Assembly: GCA_946699065.1 (NCBI GenBank)
Contig: CAMPDV010002067.1
Location: 1 to 64,000, forward strand
Source: Loxodes magnus
Taxonomy: Eukaryota > Ciliophora > Karyorelictea > Loxodida > Loxodidae
Direction of reading: 5' to 3'
DNA: 64,000 bases
The translations under genes and the position numbers were made by a program. The notes beneath the pieces were generated by a model. It made no database searches. It had not been told where the DNA came from and worked only from the letters and a program-made list of their open reading frames with translations. Shown piece after piece: positions 1-12,649 of the stretch (within the stretch, counting starts at the first letter, position 1; every line of letters begins with the position of its first letter).

Positions 1-1300
1 TCAAAGACTAATAATTAATTCAGGTATATCTGCTACTAGTATTAGGAATGCTGGCTTATATTAAGCTTAGCTCATTTTTTCGGAATTTTAGCTTATAATT
101 TTAATCTTTTCTATTGCTTATTATAATCAAATTCTCTGTCTAACCTTCAAACTGAATAAATATACCCAGATTTTGACAAATGAAACATATCGTTTAATTG
201 TATTTTGCTTTAAAGTCAAGTTAAGTATACCTAAAGGTAGTAATTGGAAAGAATTAGCTGAATAAACTAATTCCAGTAGAATCTGCATTAATGATCCAGT
301 TGTGGTTGCTAGAAATAGAAATAAAGATATGTCTAGTAAAAGAAATATAAGAAGAGAAATAGCCAAATGTTAGTTAAATAGGAATATGCTATTCTAGCAT
401 TAACCTATTACTTGCTTCTAGATATTCACCTATTTATTTGCCATACTTGAAGCAGCATCTATACGATAAAGAAAATTAGGAAGTAGCTATAAACTAGTTA
501 AAGGTAAAAGACATACAGTCCTTTTTTTAATGAGGTTAACATTATTACTAGTTAAAGCTTTCTACTTTAACTCTAGCTGGGTATATGATAATAGATGATA
601 GATGTATATAAATCAAATTATAATATATTTAAGCTTTGGAAATTAATCATAATGTAGTAGGAAGCTTGTTAATTAAATTTATGGGAGATTTTATTTATCT
701 CTATCAAAGCTATTCAAGTGGTAAAGTAAATAATTCTGAGGAAAATGCAAAAGCATTATTAATATTTATTGAATAGTAAAGCTAAAAATAGTGATGGTTC
801 TTTATACCCTTTATAAGTAAAGCCTATTTTAAAATTTGTATAATAGCTATATACTATTACTTATAAGTCTTTATCAAGTAATGAACTTGAAACAAAGTTT
901 ATACCAATCTTATTAAAATCTAGAGTCTGAAACATCAAAAAAATTATAAGTATCAAGTCCTCTTTGGAGATTTAAGAACTTTAGGATCTTTTCACTAAAA
1001 GAAGACTCTAAAGCTAAATTAATAGGTTTCTAATAATTTTGATTTATCGGAAAGGAATGATTCAGAAGAGTTATATTATCGTGTTACCTTTGCTGATATA
1101 GATATATTCTTTGACTCTATTACTACGAGGAATAGTTATTTCAAATTTTTCTAAAAAGTAGGAGAAAAAGCAAGAAAGTGAAGATGTAAAACGGCAGTTA
1201 TTGGAAATACAAAAAAAGGCGTTAGAGAAGGAGAAGAAATTGATTGTCACTCTCTAAATATCTTATAAGCAAGAATATTCTTAGATCTGAGAAAAAATAA
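1..1300. other. AT-rich stretch without a supportable gene
   Basis: No frame keeps a recognisable motif on either strand. A Lys/Glu-rich patch near 1160-1245 (+) could be a coiled-coil scrap, but it is short and both neighbouring frames look equally plausible under a code without obligatory stops. I see no RNA gene or repeat here. Confidence 0.3.
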
Positions 1301-1329
1301 AACGCAAATAGAACCTAAATTTTTTTCTA

Positions 1330-2080
1330 TCTTTTAAAATCTAGAATTCCTAAGTCATCTTTTAAATAGATTGTATCTATTTCCCTTCCATTTGACTAAA
1401 GTTTCCTCTGTCTTCAATTATTTTTTTGAACATTCTTTTGCTATGAATTCGTAATTTTTTAAATTCTCTTAAAGTTCTTAATCTTCATACCTTTTAAAAT
1501 CTTTAAGCCAAAGAAGGACTTTATTAGATGATGTTAAGAATTATAATATCAGCATCTCTTTATCTTCTATTTTTGTTTTAATTTTGAAAGAATTAAGTTT
1601 TCAAGTTTTTTCACAATTTCAGTTATTTTAAATTTTATTTAAGCAATTACTTGATAATCACGAAATTAGTCTTATTGTATATAGTAATAATTAAATTTTC
1701 TCAATTTATCGGGATACGGATTAACGCCCATTTTTCCTCTGCTAATTCTTAAATCTGAGCAAGTGTCTACAGTAAAAATGTCATTTCTAAATTTAATTTC
1801 TCAATATATGTCATGAGCTTTCTTGTTCTCTCTGAAAGATTGTAAATAAGCTCATCCTACTTACTAAGATCTTTCTACAATTTTTCACATACTCATATAA
1901 AGTTCATTTTCCTATTCAATTATTGGAATATTATCCAAGTTACCTTGTAGTGTTGTGCCATGATACGTTGATGAAACTTCCAAGAAGCTTCGCTCCTTCC
2001 TTCTAGTCTACCTTATTTTCTTTCTTTTCTTAGTCATGCTTTTGACGCTTAGTTATTCTCCACTTTCCTAGTTTTTTAAG
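1330..2080 (-). pseudogene. Decayed coiled-coil protein fragment
   Basis: On the minus strand, between about 2000 and 1690, one frame reads as a heptad-rich, Leu/Glu/Lys/Gln-rich helix (for example residues LSERTRKLMTYIEKLN, then AQIQELAEEKWALI). The composition changes sharply on both sides and the continuation towards 1330 needs a frame change, so I call it a broken gene. No domain is recognised. It resembles the coiled-coil halves of the zinc-cluster family elsewhere in the window, but I could not align it to one. Confidence 0.3.
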
Positions 2081-2614
2081 ATTGTAATTATAATAAATTT
2101 CTTTTAGATGCAGAAAAGAGCTTTAACTTCGACTACTTTAATAATAAAAAATCTTAATCAAGCTTTTTCCAAATATTACATAGGAGGTATTTTTATAAGC
2201 TTAAAATACAAGTTTAGCCAAGGTTTTTTATACTGCATATGATAAAGTAGATATAAAGCAATCTGCATACCTCATTTTGAAGACATTGGGATCAGTTTCT
2301 CATAATTTTGAGATATAAAAATTACCTAAGAGACTGTAGATAGAGAAATAGCGTCCGTTTAGCAAATCAGCGCTTTGATATAAAAATTTTCCTATAATTT
2401 GGCATGATAATTGCATTAATTCAAGCTACTAGAACTTTAAAGTCATTTTGTTTTGTAAATCTATAAGCCTCGATTCAAAAAGCCGAGACTTAAGAATTAC
2501 AATAAAATAAAGCTTTAACTAGTAATCTTAATCCGATCTCAATTTTAGAAGATTACTTAGATTAATATCTTCAAAGTTAATTGATTTCATTTTTTTCTAA
2601 TACAACTTAAAGGC
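2081..2614. other. AT-rich spacer upstream of LINE L1
   Basis: No coding signal or structured element is seen. Together with the sequence after 9280 it is the original empty locus into which L1 inserted: joining the two sides at the 22-bp duplicate restores a continuous AT-rich sequence. Confidence 0.35.
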
Positions 2615-2636
2615 TTAAATAAGCTAACTGAAAAAA
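2615..2636 (+). repeat. Left target-site duplication of LINE L1
   Basis: A 22-bp sequence beginning ttaaataagctaactg and ending in six A is repeated exactly at 9259-9280. The base before it differs between the two copies (c versus t), so the repeat is bounded. The A-run at its end lies where LINE target-primed reverse transcription usually nicks. Confidence 0.85.
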
Positions 2637-2641
2637 AAAAA

Positions 2642-5600
2642 ATGGACATGTACTAAAATTCGCAAAATTTCTTTCTTAGCGACTCTTCTTTATCTAAAAA
2701 TAAAGAAGCTGCTTTCTAAAACGATGAGCATAGGCAGATGCTCAACTACTTTTATGAAATAGACATGGAATCGCTGCAACTTAAATCCGTTGATAATATC
2801 ATGAAATTACTAAGAAATTTGCTAAAGAGCTGCAGTTAATGCCAAATTAATAGATATCTTCGAATTCCACTAAGACAGCTTGGCAATTCTTTAAAACGGG
2901 GACATTAATTGAAGACTAATCTCAAATATAGGAAATATACTTATAGGTAAAAAGACTAGCTTGTTACTTCAACTTCTACGATGGTATCTAAAATATCCAA
3001 TATACAGTAAGATACTTTAGATACTTAGGATATTTAAGATATTTCTTTAATTAAAAACTAAAATTAAATTTAAATACAAAATTAATAAGAGACTATAAAA
3101 ATTCAACAATTCAATACACAAAATAACATAAAAAGTCAATAGCAGATTTCAATAGACATTTAAACTGATTACTAAGAGAAGTTTGATATTACATATTTAA
3201 CTGATCTTGAGATTTAAAATGCGTAACTTTAAGAAAAAATTGCAAAATTAAAATATAAAATTTAAAGCAAGATAGAAGAGGCAAATACTTTTGAAAATTA
3301 AAGGATAAATGAAAGCAAAAATCTTAAATTTCGAATTTAAAAACTCATAACTAAAAATAATTCTCTGTAAGAAAAGCTAATACATATATATGAGTAACAC
3401 AATAAAGAAACTTTAAACATTAAATCACAATATAAAATACACTTAGAATAATACCAAAATTATTTATTTAAAGCTCAAAAGTAAATTAAGAAAATCTAGA
3501 ATAAAAATTAAATCTTAAGGTTTGATAATTAGTAGAAATAGTTAATGCTTTAGTCCAAATAATTTGTAAATAATGCTACAAATAAATAATAATCAATATA
3601 AACGAATACTGATCTTTCTTTAACTTAAATATAAGAATTGGAAACTTAGAGTTAACTTCTCACTTAGACTTAATAGCAAAGTATAGTAAAACAAGCTATG
3701 CTTAGTGAGGAGCTAATGAACATGACACTATCATTTAAACTACAAGATGAGGCAATACTTGCTTCCAAGTAAGAAGCCCAAAATATTATAAACAACTTGG
3801 TTACTCAAATTTAATTCATTCAAGCTGAATTGAGTAAATGTAATTTGAGACATAATGAAGTATAATAACATCTTAGGGAGGTAGAAACTCTTAACTAAAA
3901 TCTCAAAGGTGAAAATTTTCATTTATTAAGCAAAATAGATCAGATCGACTAAAAGGTACATTCACTCACAGTCAATTGCTAGTAACAACAGGCTTAGTGT
4001 TAATTATTACAAAATGAGAATTATTAAATATCATAGGAACTGAGCTTTCAAAAAAATAAATATGCCAAATCAGTCAAAAGCATTTTTACATAAACAATCA
4101 CTCCTCAGGCATAGAATGAATAAACATAAATTGAAATTCAATTCAGCAACTAAATTTCTCAAGCAACTATATCGACTTTAGATTTAACTACTGGTACAGA
4201 CTTATTATTCTTAGATCAATCTACCTAGTGCGACTTCGTTGAATTGAAGTATACAAAGTTGTAGAATTTATATGATAAATTAAACAAATAATTTATCAAT
4301 TAAGATATATAGAGTGTCTACTAAAGGCTTGTCTCGTGTTAATAAAAATAGTTTTGAGAAAAGGAAACACAAACCTGTTTAAAAATTAATAGCAAAGATG
4401 CTTGAACATGAACAAAAAAAGGGAAATTAATAAGCAATTATAGTTAGACAAGAATCATGGAGTTAAAGAATTAGGTTATTTAGACTTAAAATTCTATCAA
4501 TGCTAAGGATGAAGGAACAATAACAGTAGTTACCAATCATTAGCTAGTTGCTTCTTAACAAGAACTATAAATCACAAAATAGAATAATGGAAAACTGTAA
4601 GAGTAATATAATGAATTAAACGGATTATATGTTTAACTCATGCAGGATTATGAGCATCAAGTAGAATTGAAGCTAAATGTCTATGTATAAATTTCAGAAA
4701 TATAGAGAAAATAATAAGATGTTAAAACTCAATCTTACTTGAAAGAAATAAAATGAAATGCTTCAACATAAACATTTTTAAGTGATTAAATTTAAGAAGA
4801 TTAGCAGATTGAAATTTTAGAAAATTCAAATATCTAGACATCATATGTGATGAATTGGGATAGCCAAACAAAATTTGGAAAGAGAAGTTGAAGAGATGCC
4901 AAATTTAACCAAGACACTTTAAACTTAAAATAGTCAAAATTTGGGTTTAATGAAATAAATATTGAAGAGATTTTAAATAAATACGAATTTAAAGACGCCT
5001 AACTAATTCAATTTATAAGGTCCAATAAATGATGAAATTAGAATCTTTTCACTTTAGTAGGCAATAGATTTATAACTTTATCTTGCAAACTAAACCATGC
5101 TACGTGTGATGGAAATGAAATAAATATAAAAATCGATAATAAATTGAGTGAAAAGTACGATTCATTGACATTATTCATTATAATAAGTTACAGGTAATAT
5201 ATCAAAAATTGCCCCAAATTGCTTAACATATAAATTCATCAAAATGAGAAGATTCTCTGTATTTATGAGCCAGGAATAAAAGGAGGAGTTTTGACTTCAT
5301 CATAAGAAATTCATCGATTTATAAAAAACGGAAATTATATAGTTAAAACGCTGCTATAAACTGATTTTAGAATTAACTATATTGTCCTTTAAAAATAACT
5401 AAGACTCAAAGGAGGTGTAGAGAACAATGTAGAATAACCGTATTAATGCAAACAAGAATTTGAGAATTAAGAAATAAAGATGCCTATCGATAAGCAAAGA
5501 GAGATAGGCATAATAAAGCTTGGACATATTAACATAAATGGAATTGGAAGCAAGCAATTAAACATGGAAGAATTTATACGAAATAATGACTTAGACATTT

Positions 5601-8600
5601 TCTCAATTAATGAAACGTGATAAAAATAAGACTATCCTCCAATACTTATTAATGGATATAGGACCTATTTCAAGAACTCAGGAAAAGGAGGAGGAGGAGT
5701 TTGCTTAATTGTTAGAGATTAACTTAATAGCACGGAATAGAATAGCATATAACAATTAGCTCAAGAGAGGTTCGTTACAATCAAACTAGATAATATATTC
5801 ATAACATCTTGTTACATGCCAGATAACAGCAAGAGTGAAAATATAAAAGACGAAGCATATGAATATATAAATGTATTCCTTAATTCTTTTCCTGACAACT
5901 CACATATATTATTAGGAGATTTTAACGCACTACTATAAGGCTTTGGGGATAACCCTATTAACAACTATGACAATACAAATAGATTCTAAGAATTCATTCT
6001 CTAAAACGATTTAGAAATAATAAACGATGCAAATATGAACACATGCTTACATAAAGGGAATAAAAATATGTATTGCAACGATTATATTGTCATCAGTAAT
6101 CACTTGAATATGAATTAATTTAGAAATTTTCAGGTTCATAATTATAGCTTATTTTCAGATCATATTCCATTCACAGTTGAATTTGTATACCATACTCATC
6201 TTCAAACTGAAAAAATAAAAGTGAGAAAGTACAAAATAAGTAGACTGTAGGATCCTATTGATAGATTTATCTATTAGAATTCATTCAAAGATTAAGTAGA
6301 AGTATTCTTCCTAATTGATAGAGATAACTTAGAAGATTAATACATTTATATTAGAGACTGCATTTAGAACAATGCAGATTAAGTTTTAGGCTCATTTATC
6401 CCAGACCCGAAGTATAATAGACTTCCTAAGGACCTCACATAAAAATATATCGAAGCAAAGAGAGCAAATTAATTGTACAAAGAAACTTTAGCATATATAG
6501 GGAGGAATAACTAAGAAATCATTGATCTTCACTAAAGAGCGAACACATTATGAAAAAGCTTTTAGCATCATTTATGAAAATTTAAAAAACAAAAGGCTAA
6601 AAACAGATTCCTACTCCTCAATGAAACCACAAAAGATATGTTTTCTTAAGCAAAGAAAATACTTAACCCTAGACAAAGAAATTTGATGAACTTTAATAAG
6701 GAATTGAAGGACTAATTTGTAGAAGCATGGGAAAATTAGGTATTTAGCAAGCATTCGAATTTAACTAACCAATAGATTGAACTAAGTAACTAGAAAATAG
6801 ATGCAATTTATGAAAATAACATAGAAATTCAAAATTAACCCTTTTCTTACTTATAAAATTTCGATCCTTTTACAATAGAAGAGATTATCTAACTTATAAG
6901 TCTAATTCCTAATGGTAAAGCAGCAGGGCCAGATGGAATAAAAGGAGAACTGCTAAAATATGCAGGATATTATCTAGCGTTGATGCTTCATTCTTTTATA
7001 AATAACATGCTTAGAATTGGAAGGATTCCTGAAGAGCTTAATACTTCTATCATAATCCCCATTTTCAAAAAAGGAAGTAAAGACGATTGAAAAAACTGAC
7101 GCCCTATTTCCCTTATCAATACTATTTTGAAATTATATGATAAGGCCCTTACGAAGAGACTCTACTCAATAATTTATGAAAGACAGTTAATCCACTCAAG
7201 CTAAATGGGGTTTATGAAGAACAAATAAACCACCTAATAAATATGAGTGATCCAATAAATCATAGATCTTTATCGAAAACAAGCGAAAGGAAAAACTAAA
7301 CTGATTGCAACTTTAATTGACGTAGAGAAAATGTTTGGTTCTATTGAAAGAAGAATTCTTTTTAAATAACTAAGAAGAGTCAAATTACCACTAGGTCTCA
7401 TCTTGGCTTTAGAATCATTTTATAATAACTTAACTACTTCCTTTATTATAGACGGAACAAATTCTAAGAAATTGAAATTTAGCAATGGAGTGATGTAAGG
7501 AAGTTCGCATGGACCTGTGCTTGCATTATTATACTATGACATTGTCATTAGACATATAGAAAACAAAGGAGAAATATTAGGATTCAGATGTGCTAATTTT
7601 AAGAATAGGTTCACTTGTAGAGGTTGAGCTGACGATTTAATACTATTATCGAACTCATAAAAAAATATGTAGTCACTTATTAATGAAGCAAACTCCATTT
7701 TCAATTAGACATTTCTTAAAATAAATGTCTCCAAATGCGAAACGTTATAGTTTTTAAAAAAGAAAAGCAAAGAAACAAAACTAGACTTAAAAATAGGAGA
7801 CCAAGCAATAATTTAGAAACAGCAAGTCACATATTTAGGGGTGATCCTTCACCAAAAGAAGAATCTAATTAACCATTGCAAATACGTTGCTGCAAACTAT
7901 CTTTCAGCAATTAAAAAGGCAGTATTTGCATTATCAAGATATAGAAACGTAACACCTTGAAATTTCAAAATGCTTTGTAGACTGTTCACGCTTCCTAAAG
8001 CAGAATACGGTGGGGACTTAATACCTTGGACTGTGCAGTATGGAATAAATGGAATCTTGAACAGAATTGAAAAGAGCATGAGATTAATAGCCAGAAAAGC
8101 CTTTTAATCAGCAGGAAATACGTTTAATGAATCATGCTTTGTAGACCTCAACTGGATGCCATTCAAACACATGATGGCTCTTAAGTATTTCAGGTTTTTC
8201 TTTAAGATTAGAAATGAAAGCTAAAATCAACCTTAATCATCTATTGGAATATTGTTTGAGAATAATTATAAAGAGGGATATCAATATTATGATGAAGTTT
8301 AGAAACTGGCCTCATTTTATAAAATAGAAATTGATAATAAAGAGCACAATAACAACTTAATTTAATTCAGTAAATATGTGTAGACATAAATATAAAAGAC
8401 ATATTTTGAATTAGCTCTTTCAAGATTCAGCAGAATGCCTACTGCATAAATATATACAGAACAATTTTAAAACCTAAGATAATTCCCCAAAATAACATAC
8501 ACGAAATTAAACAAAAAATATTTGAAAGAAATAATTTGTATCTATAAGATTAGAAGCCAGTCTTACGCATTTCGAAAGACTCTGAAAGATCGAAATTATA

Positions 8601-9163
8601 TTATTGAAAACCCTTTTTGTATATGCGGAGAATATGACACTCTCCAACATGTAATGGAATGTATATATTACATTGATATAAGAGAATGATTGGTCTCCAA
8701 AATTGGTTAATGTGATATTTTGAAACTAATAAGTTACGATTAACTATATATAAACTCTTTTCCTAAGAAAAAAATAGAAATGGTGGATGAATAAATAAAA
8801 ATATTCATTCAAATGTTTATTAAAAGGAGGCGAGAAATTCTATAACAAGAGAAAGAAGAAGAGCAATACGAGAAATAATAAAAAGAAGCAAATCTAAGAA
8901 TAGAAAATTTTAATGAAGAGAATGAAAAATAATAAAAACAAGAAAACAAAGAATAAGATGTCCAACAAAATTAGATGTAAAATGATGAGGAAGAAGAAGA
9001 TTGGAACGAAGAGGAAAACGATAGCGAAGATGAAGAAGAAGAAGATTGACAACAGAAAATAGAAAAAAATGAAAGTTAGCTTGAAAATGAACAAGAAAGG
9101 AAATACTTAGAAGAAAAAAAAAACCTAAACTAGAAAATTAGTTCTGAAGAGCAATAAACTTGA
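2642..9163 (+). CDS. LINE polyprotein: coiled coil, AP endonuclease, reverse transcriptase
   Basis: About 2,173 codons run in one frame from ATG 2642 to TGA 9161-9163, with TAA/TAG as Gln and internal TGA as Trp. Residues 1-780 are Gln-rich coiled coil; 780-950 is a globular region with no match I know. Residues 960-1190 are an APE-type endonuclease: GHININGI, SINETW, LLGDFNA and SDHIPF supply the Asn, Glu, Asp and His positions. Residues about 1420-1740 are the RT: KAAGPDG, FKKGSKDDWKNWRPISL, motif A LIDVEKMF, motif B MQGSSHGP, motif C WADD (usually F/YADD), then TYLGV. A C-terminal CICG...H...C finger (about 1993-2007) and an acidic tail follow. The protein should nick target DNA and copy its own RNA there. 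The last TGA could instead be 9224, but the 3' hairpin and the L1 relative at 30.9 kb favour 9161. Fused ORF1/ORF2 is unusual. Confidence 0.9.
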
Positions 9164-9191
9164 TATACAATAACATTTAAAAACAATATAA

Positions 9192-9231
9192 TACCTTCAA
9201 TTGGAAGAACATATTCTGAAAATTGAAGGTA
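9192..9231 (+). other. Hairpin in the 3' UTR of LINE L1
   Basis: An 11-bp perfect inverted repeat, taccttcaatt (9192-9202) and aattgaaggta (9221-9231), encloses an 18-nt loop. It sits about 28 nt after the likely stop and 27 nt before the end of the element, where LINE reverse transcriptases often recognise their RNA. That role is inferred. Confidence 0.6.
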
Positions 9232-9258
9232 CCACAAATTTTTTTGTTAAATTTAAAT

Positions 9259-9280
9259 TTAAATAAGCTAACTGAAAAAA
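9259..9280 (+). repeat. Right target-site duplication of LINE L1
   Basis: Exact copy of 2615-2636, placed directly after the AT-rich 3' end of the element and followed by the unrelated bases gaag. Confidence 0.85.
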
Positions 9281-9960
9281 GAAGAATTGTATCTATGCTT
9301 GAATTAAATTGATAGAAAGGCTAATAAATAAATACGAAATGTAAATTGAGAAAGATTGCATAGGGAAAGTTTCTATGGCAGATTCATAAAAAGAATGAAA
9401 ATAAGGAAAAATGCTTTAAGTCTTATAAAACGATATTACTTAGCTTTAGCATTTCAACTTTAAACCTATTTTTTAATATATGCTTTCAATAATTTTAAAA
9501 GTTTACCTCATGATTTAAAATGTATATCTTATAAGTATTTTGTAAATCTGAGGATGATTATAATATTCCTCATTGTTATTTATAAAACTCTCATGAAAAT
9601 ATAAGGAAAAGAAAGAGAGAAAAGTCCAGAATAAAAATAAGTATATTTACTAATAAAATTAGAAAAAAGACATGAAGATTAAACAACAATTTCATTATTT
9701 ACAATTTTGGTAATTTTAGCTTAATAATGCTAAAATAAAAGCGACTCTTTAAAACCTATTTTGTTTTAATATTAAATTAAATAAAATTTCTTTTAGTTAA
9801 GCATATTATTTTTATCATATTTAAGGCAAATAAGAATTTCCTTGATAAGCTTGCTGAGGCATTTACTTTTTGCAGTTATTACAGAGTGAAAATCCTTGGT
9901 TTTATTTAAAATTATATAATTATTATTCTAATATAGTTATTTTTTGTTGGTATTCACTTA
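9281..9960. other. AT-rich spacer between L1 and family copy A
   Basis: No coding frame, repeat copy or RNA signal could be supported here on either strand. Confidence 0.3.
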
Positions 9961-9964
9961 TTTA

Positions 9965-10951
9965 ATTTTGCGAGTTCCTATATGTTTTTAAAAAAATTTT
10001 TCTTTCCTCTACTAATTCATTTAAGTTTTCTTGCAAGTCTTTTACGATATTATTTTGCTAAGTATTCTGCTACTCTAAATTACTGGCTTTAGAAGTTAAT
10101 TCTAATATTTATTACTTTTAATATTCTTCTTTTTATATGAATGTACTCTTTTCCATTTAATAGTACTAATTTTCAAAGTTCTTTTAAGATATTTACTATT
10201 CTAGATTTTTAATTTATTGCTCTAAACTAAATTTTTATTAGTTTAATTCCTAGATTTGATATAGAGGTTAATTCTATTATAAGCTATTCTATTTCATTTT
10301 ATTTATTTCTTCTTCGTATTATTTTTTTTCATTTGCTCTATTTTAGCATACTTCCTTATAAACTGTTGTAAGTTTCTCTTTCTCTAAATTTATTTTGTCT
10401 AAATTAGATTCTAAGTCTTTATTTTACTGAGTAAATTGCCTTATTTAACTTTCTAGTAAGTTTATTTATTCATTTTAAGGAGTTAGGGAGGTTCTTTGAA
10501 GTAGCTCAGAAATTTGATTAACTGGATTACTAAAACCACTTTATTGGTTTGAGCTTTGCAATCTTTCTACTTCCTATTTTAAATTTTGATTCTATGATTT
10601 AAGGTTTTAGTTTTCTTCTTGTAATTAAGTTGCAAGAATATTAGATGAATCGCTATTATTTTAAGTTTAGAAAGCAGGCATTATCTCCTCTATTTCTTAA
10701 TTGAGTAGTATTTAATCAAGTATATTAGCTTGTTAAGCTGTTAATTTATTTTAATGCTACTACATGCATAGAAACTCCACTGATTAATTTTAACTTTATT
10801 ATCCTAAATTTGTTTAACTTCCACTTTTAATCATTTACCACTAAGATTTCCAATGTTCTTTACAGAACATATGTCCACAGCTTAGTGTAATACTTGATAC
10901 TACTTTTTAGTCGCACAGTCCTCAGAAAGTACAGACTTACTGTTGTTGCAT
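9965..10951 (-). pseudogene. Zinc-cluster/coiled-coil family copy A, truncated
   Basis: Read from ATG 10951 leftwards, the first ~325 codons match copy B (20249-22894) almost residue for residue: an N-terminal MQQQQVC start, a RING-like LSCGHMFCKEHW, then a Gln-rich coiled coil. Near 9,965 the similarity stops and the whole C-terminal zinc region is missing. The frame is open throughout what remains and differs from B mostly by amino-acid changes in residues 35-60. It may be a 3'-truncated duplicate or may encode a short RING-coiled-coil protein. The 120 bp upstream of the ATG are identical to those of copy B. Confidence 0.7.
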
Positions 10952-11071
10952 TTATAATAAAAATTAAAGAAAAAGGCTTTAAATATAATAATTATAAAGG
11001 AAATATTTTATTTTATAAATCATCTAATAAGCTTTTATGTTGACTATCTTTAAGCCTTCTATTTAATTTCT

Positions 11072-11430
11072 TTACTTATTTATTGATAGCTATTGTTGAT
11101 TATCTCCTATCTTCTGTTTATTTCTGAATAAATGGAATATTGAAATTAAACTAAAAGTTAAATAACTATGCTAATAAATTTTAGAGATGAAGCATTTGAG
11201 AAAGTTCTTATCATTTTCCTTAATAGTGTCTATTTACAAGAATCAATTCACCAAACTTAATTCTTTTGAAATATGAATAGAATTTATTTTCCGTTAGATT
11301 CTTAAACGCTTCATAAGAATTTATTTCATATTTAATAATCAAATAGTCAAGCAATCAAATAAAGCAGCTAGTTCTGCTTTTGAAGCTTATTAATTCTATT
11401 TAAATAGGGCTTTAAAAGAAATGCCTATAT
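11072..11430 (-). pseudogene. Decayed block upstream of copy A
   Basis: On the minus strand a Lys/Leu-rich frame can be followed (around residues AALFDCLTIWLLNMK). A related stretch lies at the matching place upstream of copy C (39240-39480, with FYLNNRLLNMKEF), so the block appears to have been duplicated along with the zinc-cluster gene. The frame is not continuous and no function is recognised. The block is absent upstream of copy B, where sequence identity ends at 23012. Confidence 0.35.
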
Positions 11431-12640
11431 CATGAGTTTATCTTATAAAAATAGAGAAAATTAGTTAAAGCAAACACAATTGAAATTATCGTTGCTTAAG
11501 GAATCTACTTATTATGGAAAAATTAAGCAAGTAACTATAATTAAATCCTTACTTAACTGACTATATGAATACTTTGTCTTAATTTAAAAAAGGAATAAAT
11601 CATGCTTTCTTTGTTTAATATCTCAGATCAAGTCATTATTTTGATCATGACTTTAAGCAGAAAGATAGTTGAATTTAAAAATTCTTATTAATTAGCAGAG
11701 TAATGGGAGAGTTATCTATCGTAGATGTATTATCATCATAAATTTTCTCTGGCTTTTTTCAATTTATCACTATAGTACTATAAGCTTTTGCTTAAGCTTT
11801 AATAATTTCCCATTACTAAGAATTAATTAACTTCAATGTCTTCTCTCTCATATTCCTATAATATCAAACATGATTCCTAAATATTTAGCCTCAGATATCT
11901 TTTCTTCTATTTCATCTACTGTTTTGCACTAAATATATCTATCAGTAATGAAAAAGGGACAAGCATAGTTTTCTTTAATGTTAGCAAATAGTAGCAGTAA
12001 GCGATTTGTATAGCTTAATGCAAGTATTAAGAGCCTTAGTATTTTCTTAATTTCTAAAACTGATTTAAGAAGCTTTAAAAGATAACTATTTATATTAGCT
12101 GCTATTTATTAAAGGAATATCATTTTATACTTATAATCAACAAGCCTTTCGTTCTTAGTTATTAGTTCATGCTTTATTTATAAATGCAGCCAAATTAGTA
12201 AAAATGTATATTAGAACTGAAAGCTAAGCTTCTCTTTAAAAAGAGTCCTTAGTAGATAACTATCTTATATTTATCTTTCTGCCTTACTAAATATCTTTAA
12301 TCCATATACCTTCTATAATTGCTAGGTATACCCAAGTTTCTATAAATAAGTTAATTCCACAAGTAATCTAAATATAGCTAATTTAGATATTAATGATATA
12401 ATAAGGAAATTAATCTAAGTATAACTAAATACAGTTGTATTGAAAGTAAGAGCTAAAGTATATTAGTATAGGCTCTTGCATTATTAGTTGTTTTATTATA
12501 GAGAGAAGGAGGGCTTTTATTCTTAAGTATCTAGGGAACTTTAAGATTGAGTTATAAAAATAAGAGTTCTATTAACTAGATAATGGAAATAGTAAAATAG
12601 CCAGCTTCTATGTAATTAAAGGGAAGATATAATTTCATAA
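11431..12640. other. AT-rich, no supportable gene
   Basis: No conserved motif was found. The last part (from about 12610) shares a diverged stretch with 25360-25530, including the string ataaactttaat/gtagt-type sequence followed by gtgcttcagat/gtgtttcagat, so an old dispersed repeat probably ends here. Confidence 0.3.
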
Positions 12641-12649
12641 ATTTCATGT

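Larger units (their letters stand above)
2637..9258 (+). mobile_element. Full-length LINE-type retrotransposon (L1), about 6.6 kb
   Basis: This non-LTR retrotransposon lies between perfect 22-bp direct repeats. It holds one long ORF that starts only about 5 nt inside the element and a short 3' UTR of about 95 nt with an 11-bp hairpin. There are no LTRs. The order coiled coil - AP endonuclease - reverse transcriptase - CCHC-like finger is that of L1/I-type LINEs, except that ORF1-like and ORF2-like parts are fused. All endonuclease and RT catalytic motifs are present and the frame is unbroken, so it looks young and possibly active. A 5'-truncated relative lies at 30593-30990. Confidence 0.9.

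Noticed and set aside
2642..9163. TGA read as selenocysteine or as Cys (Euplotes-like code)
   Set aside because: Motifs require Trp (NWRPISL, CWKC, kelch Trp), and TAA/TAG are sense as well, which does not occur in Euplotes.
2642..9163. L1 as a heavily mutated pseudogene full of stop codons
   Set aside because: Stops fall at Gln and Trp positions in conserved motifs and there is no frameshift in 6.5 kb; random decay would not do this.
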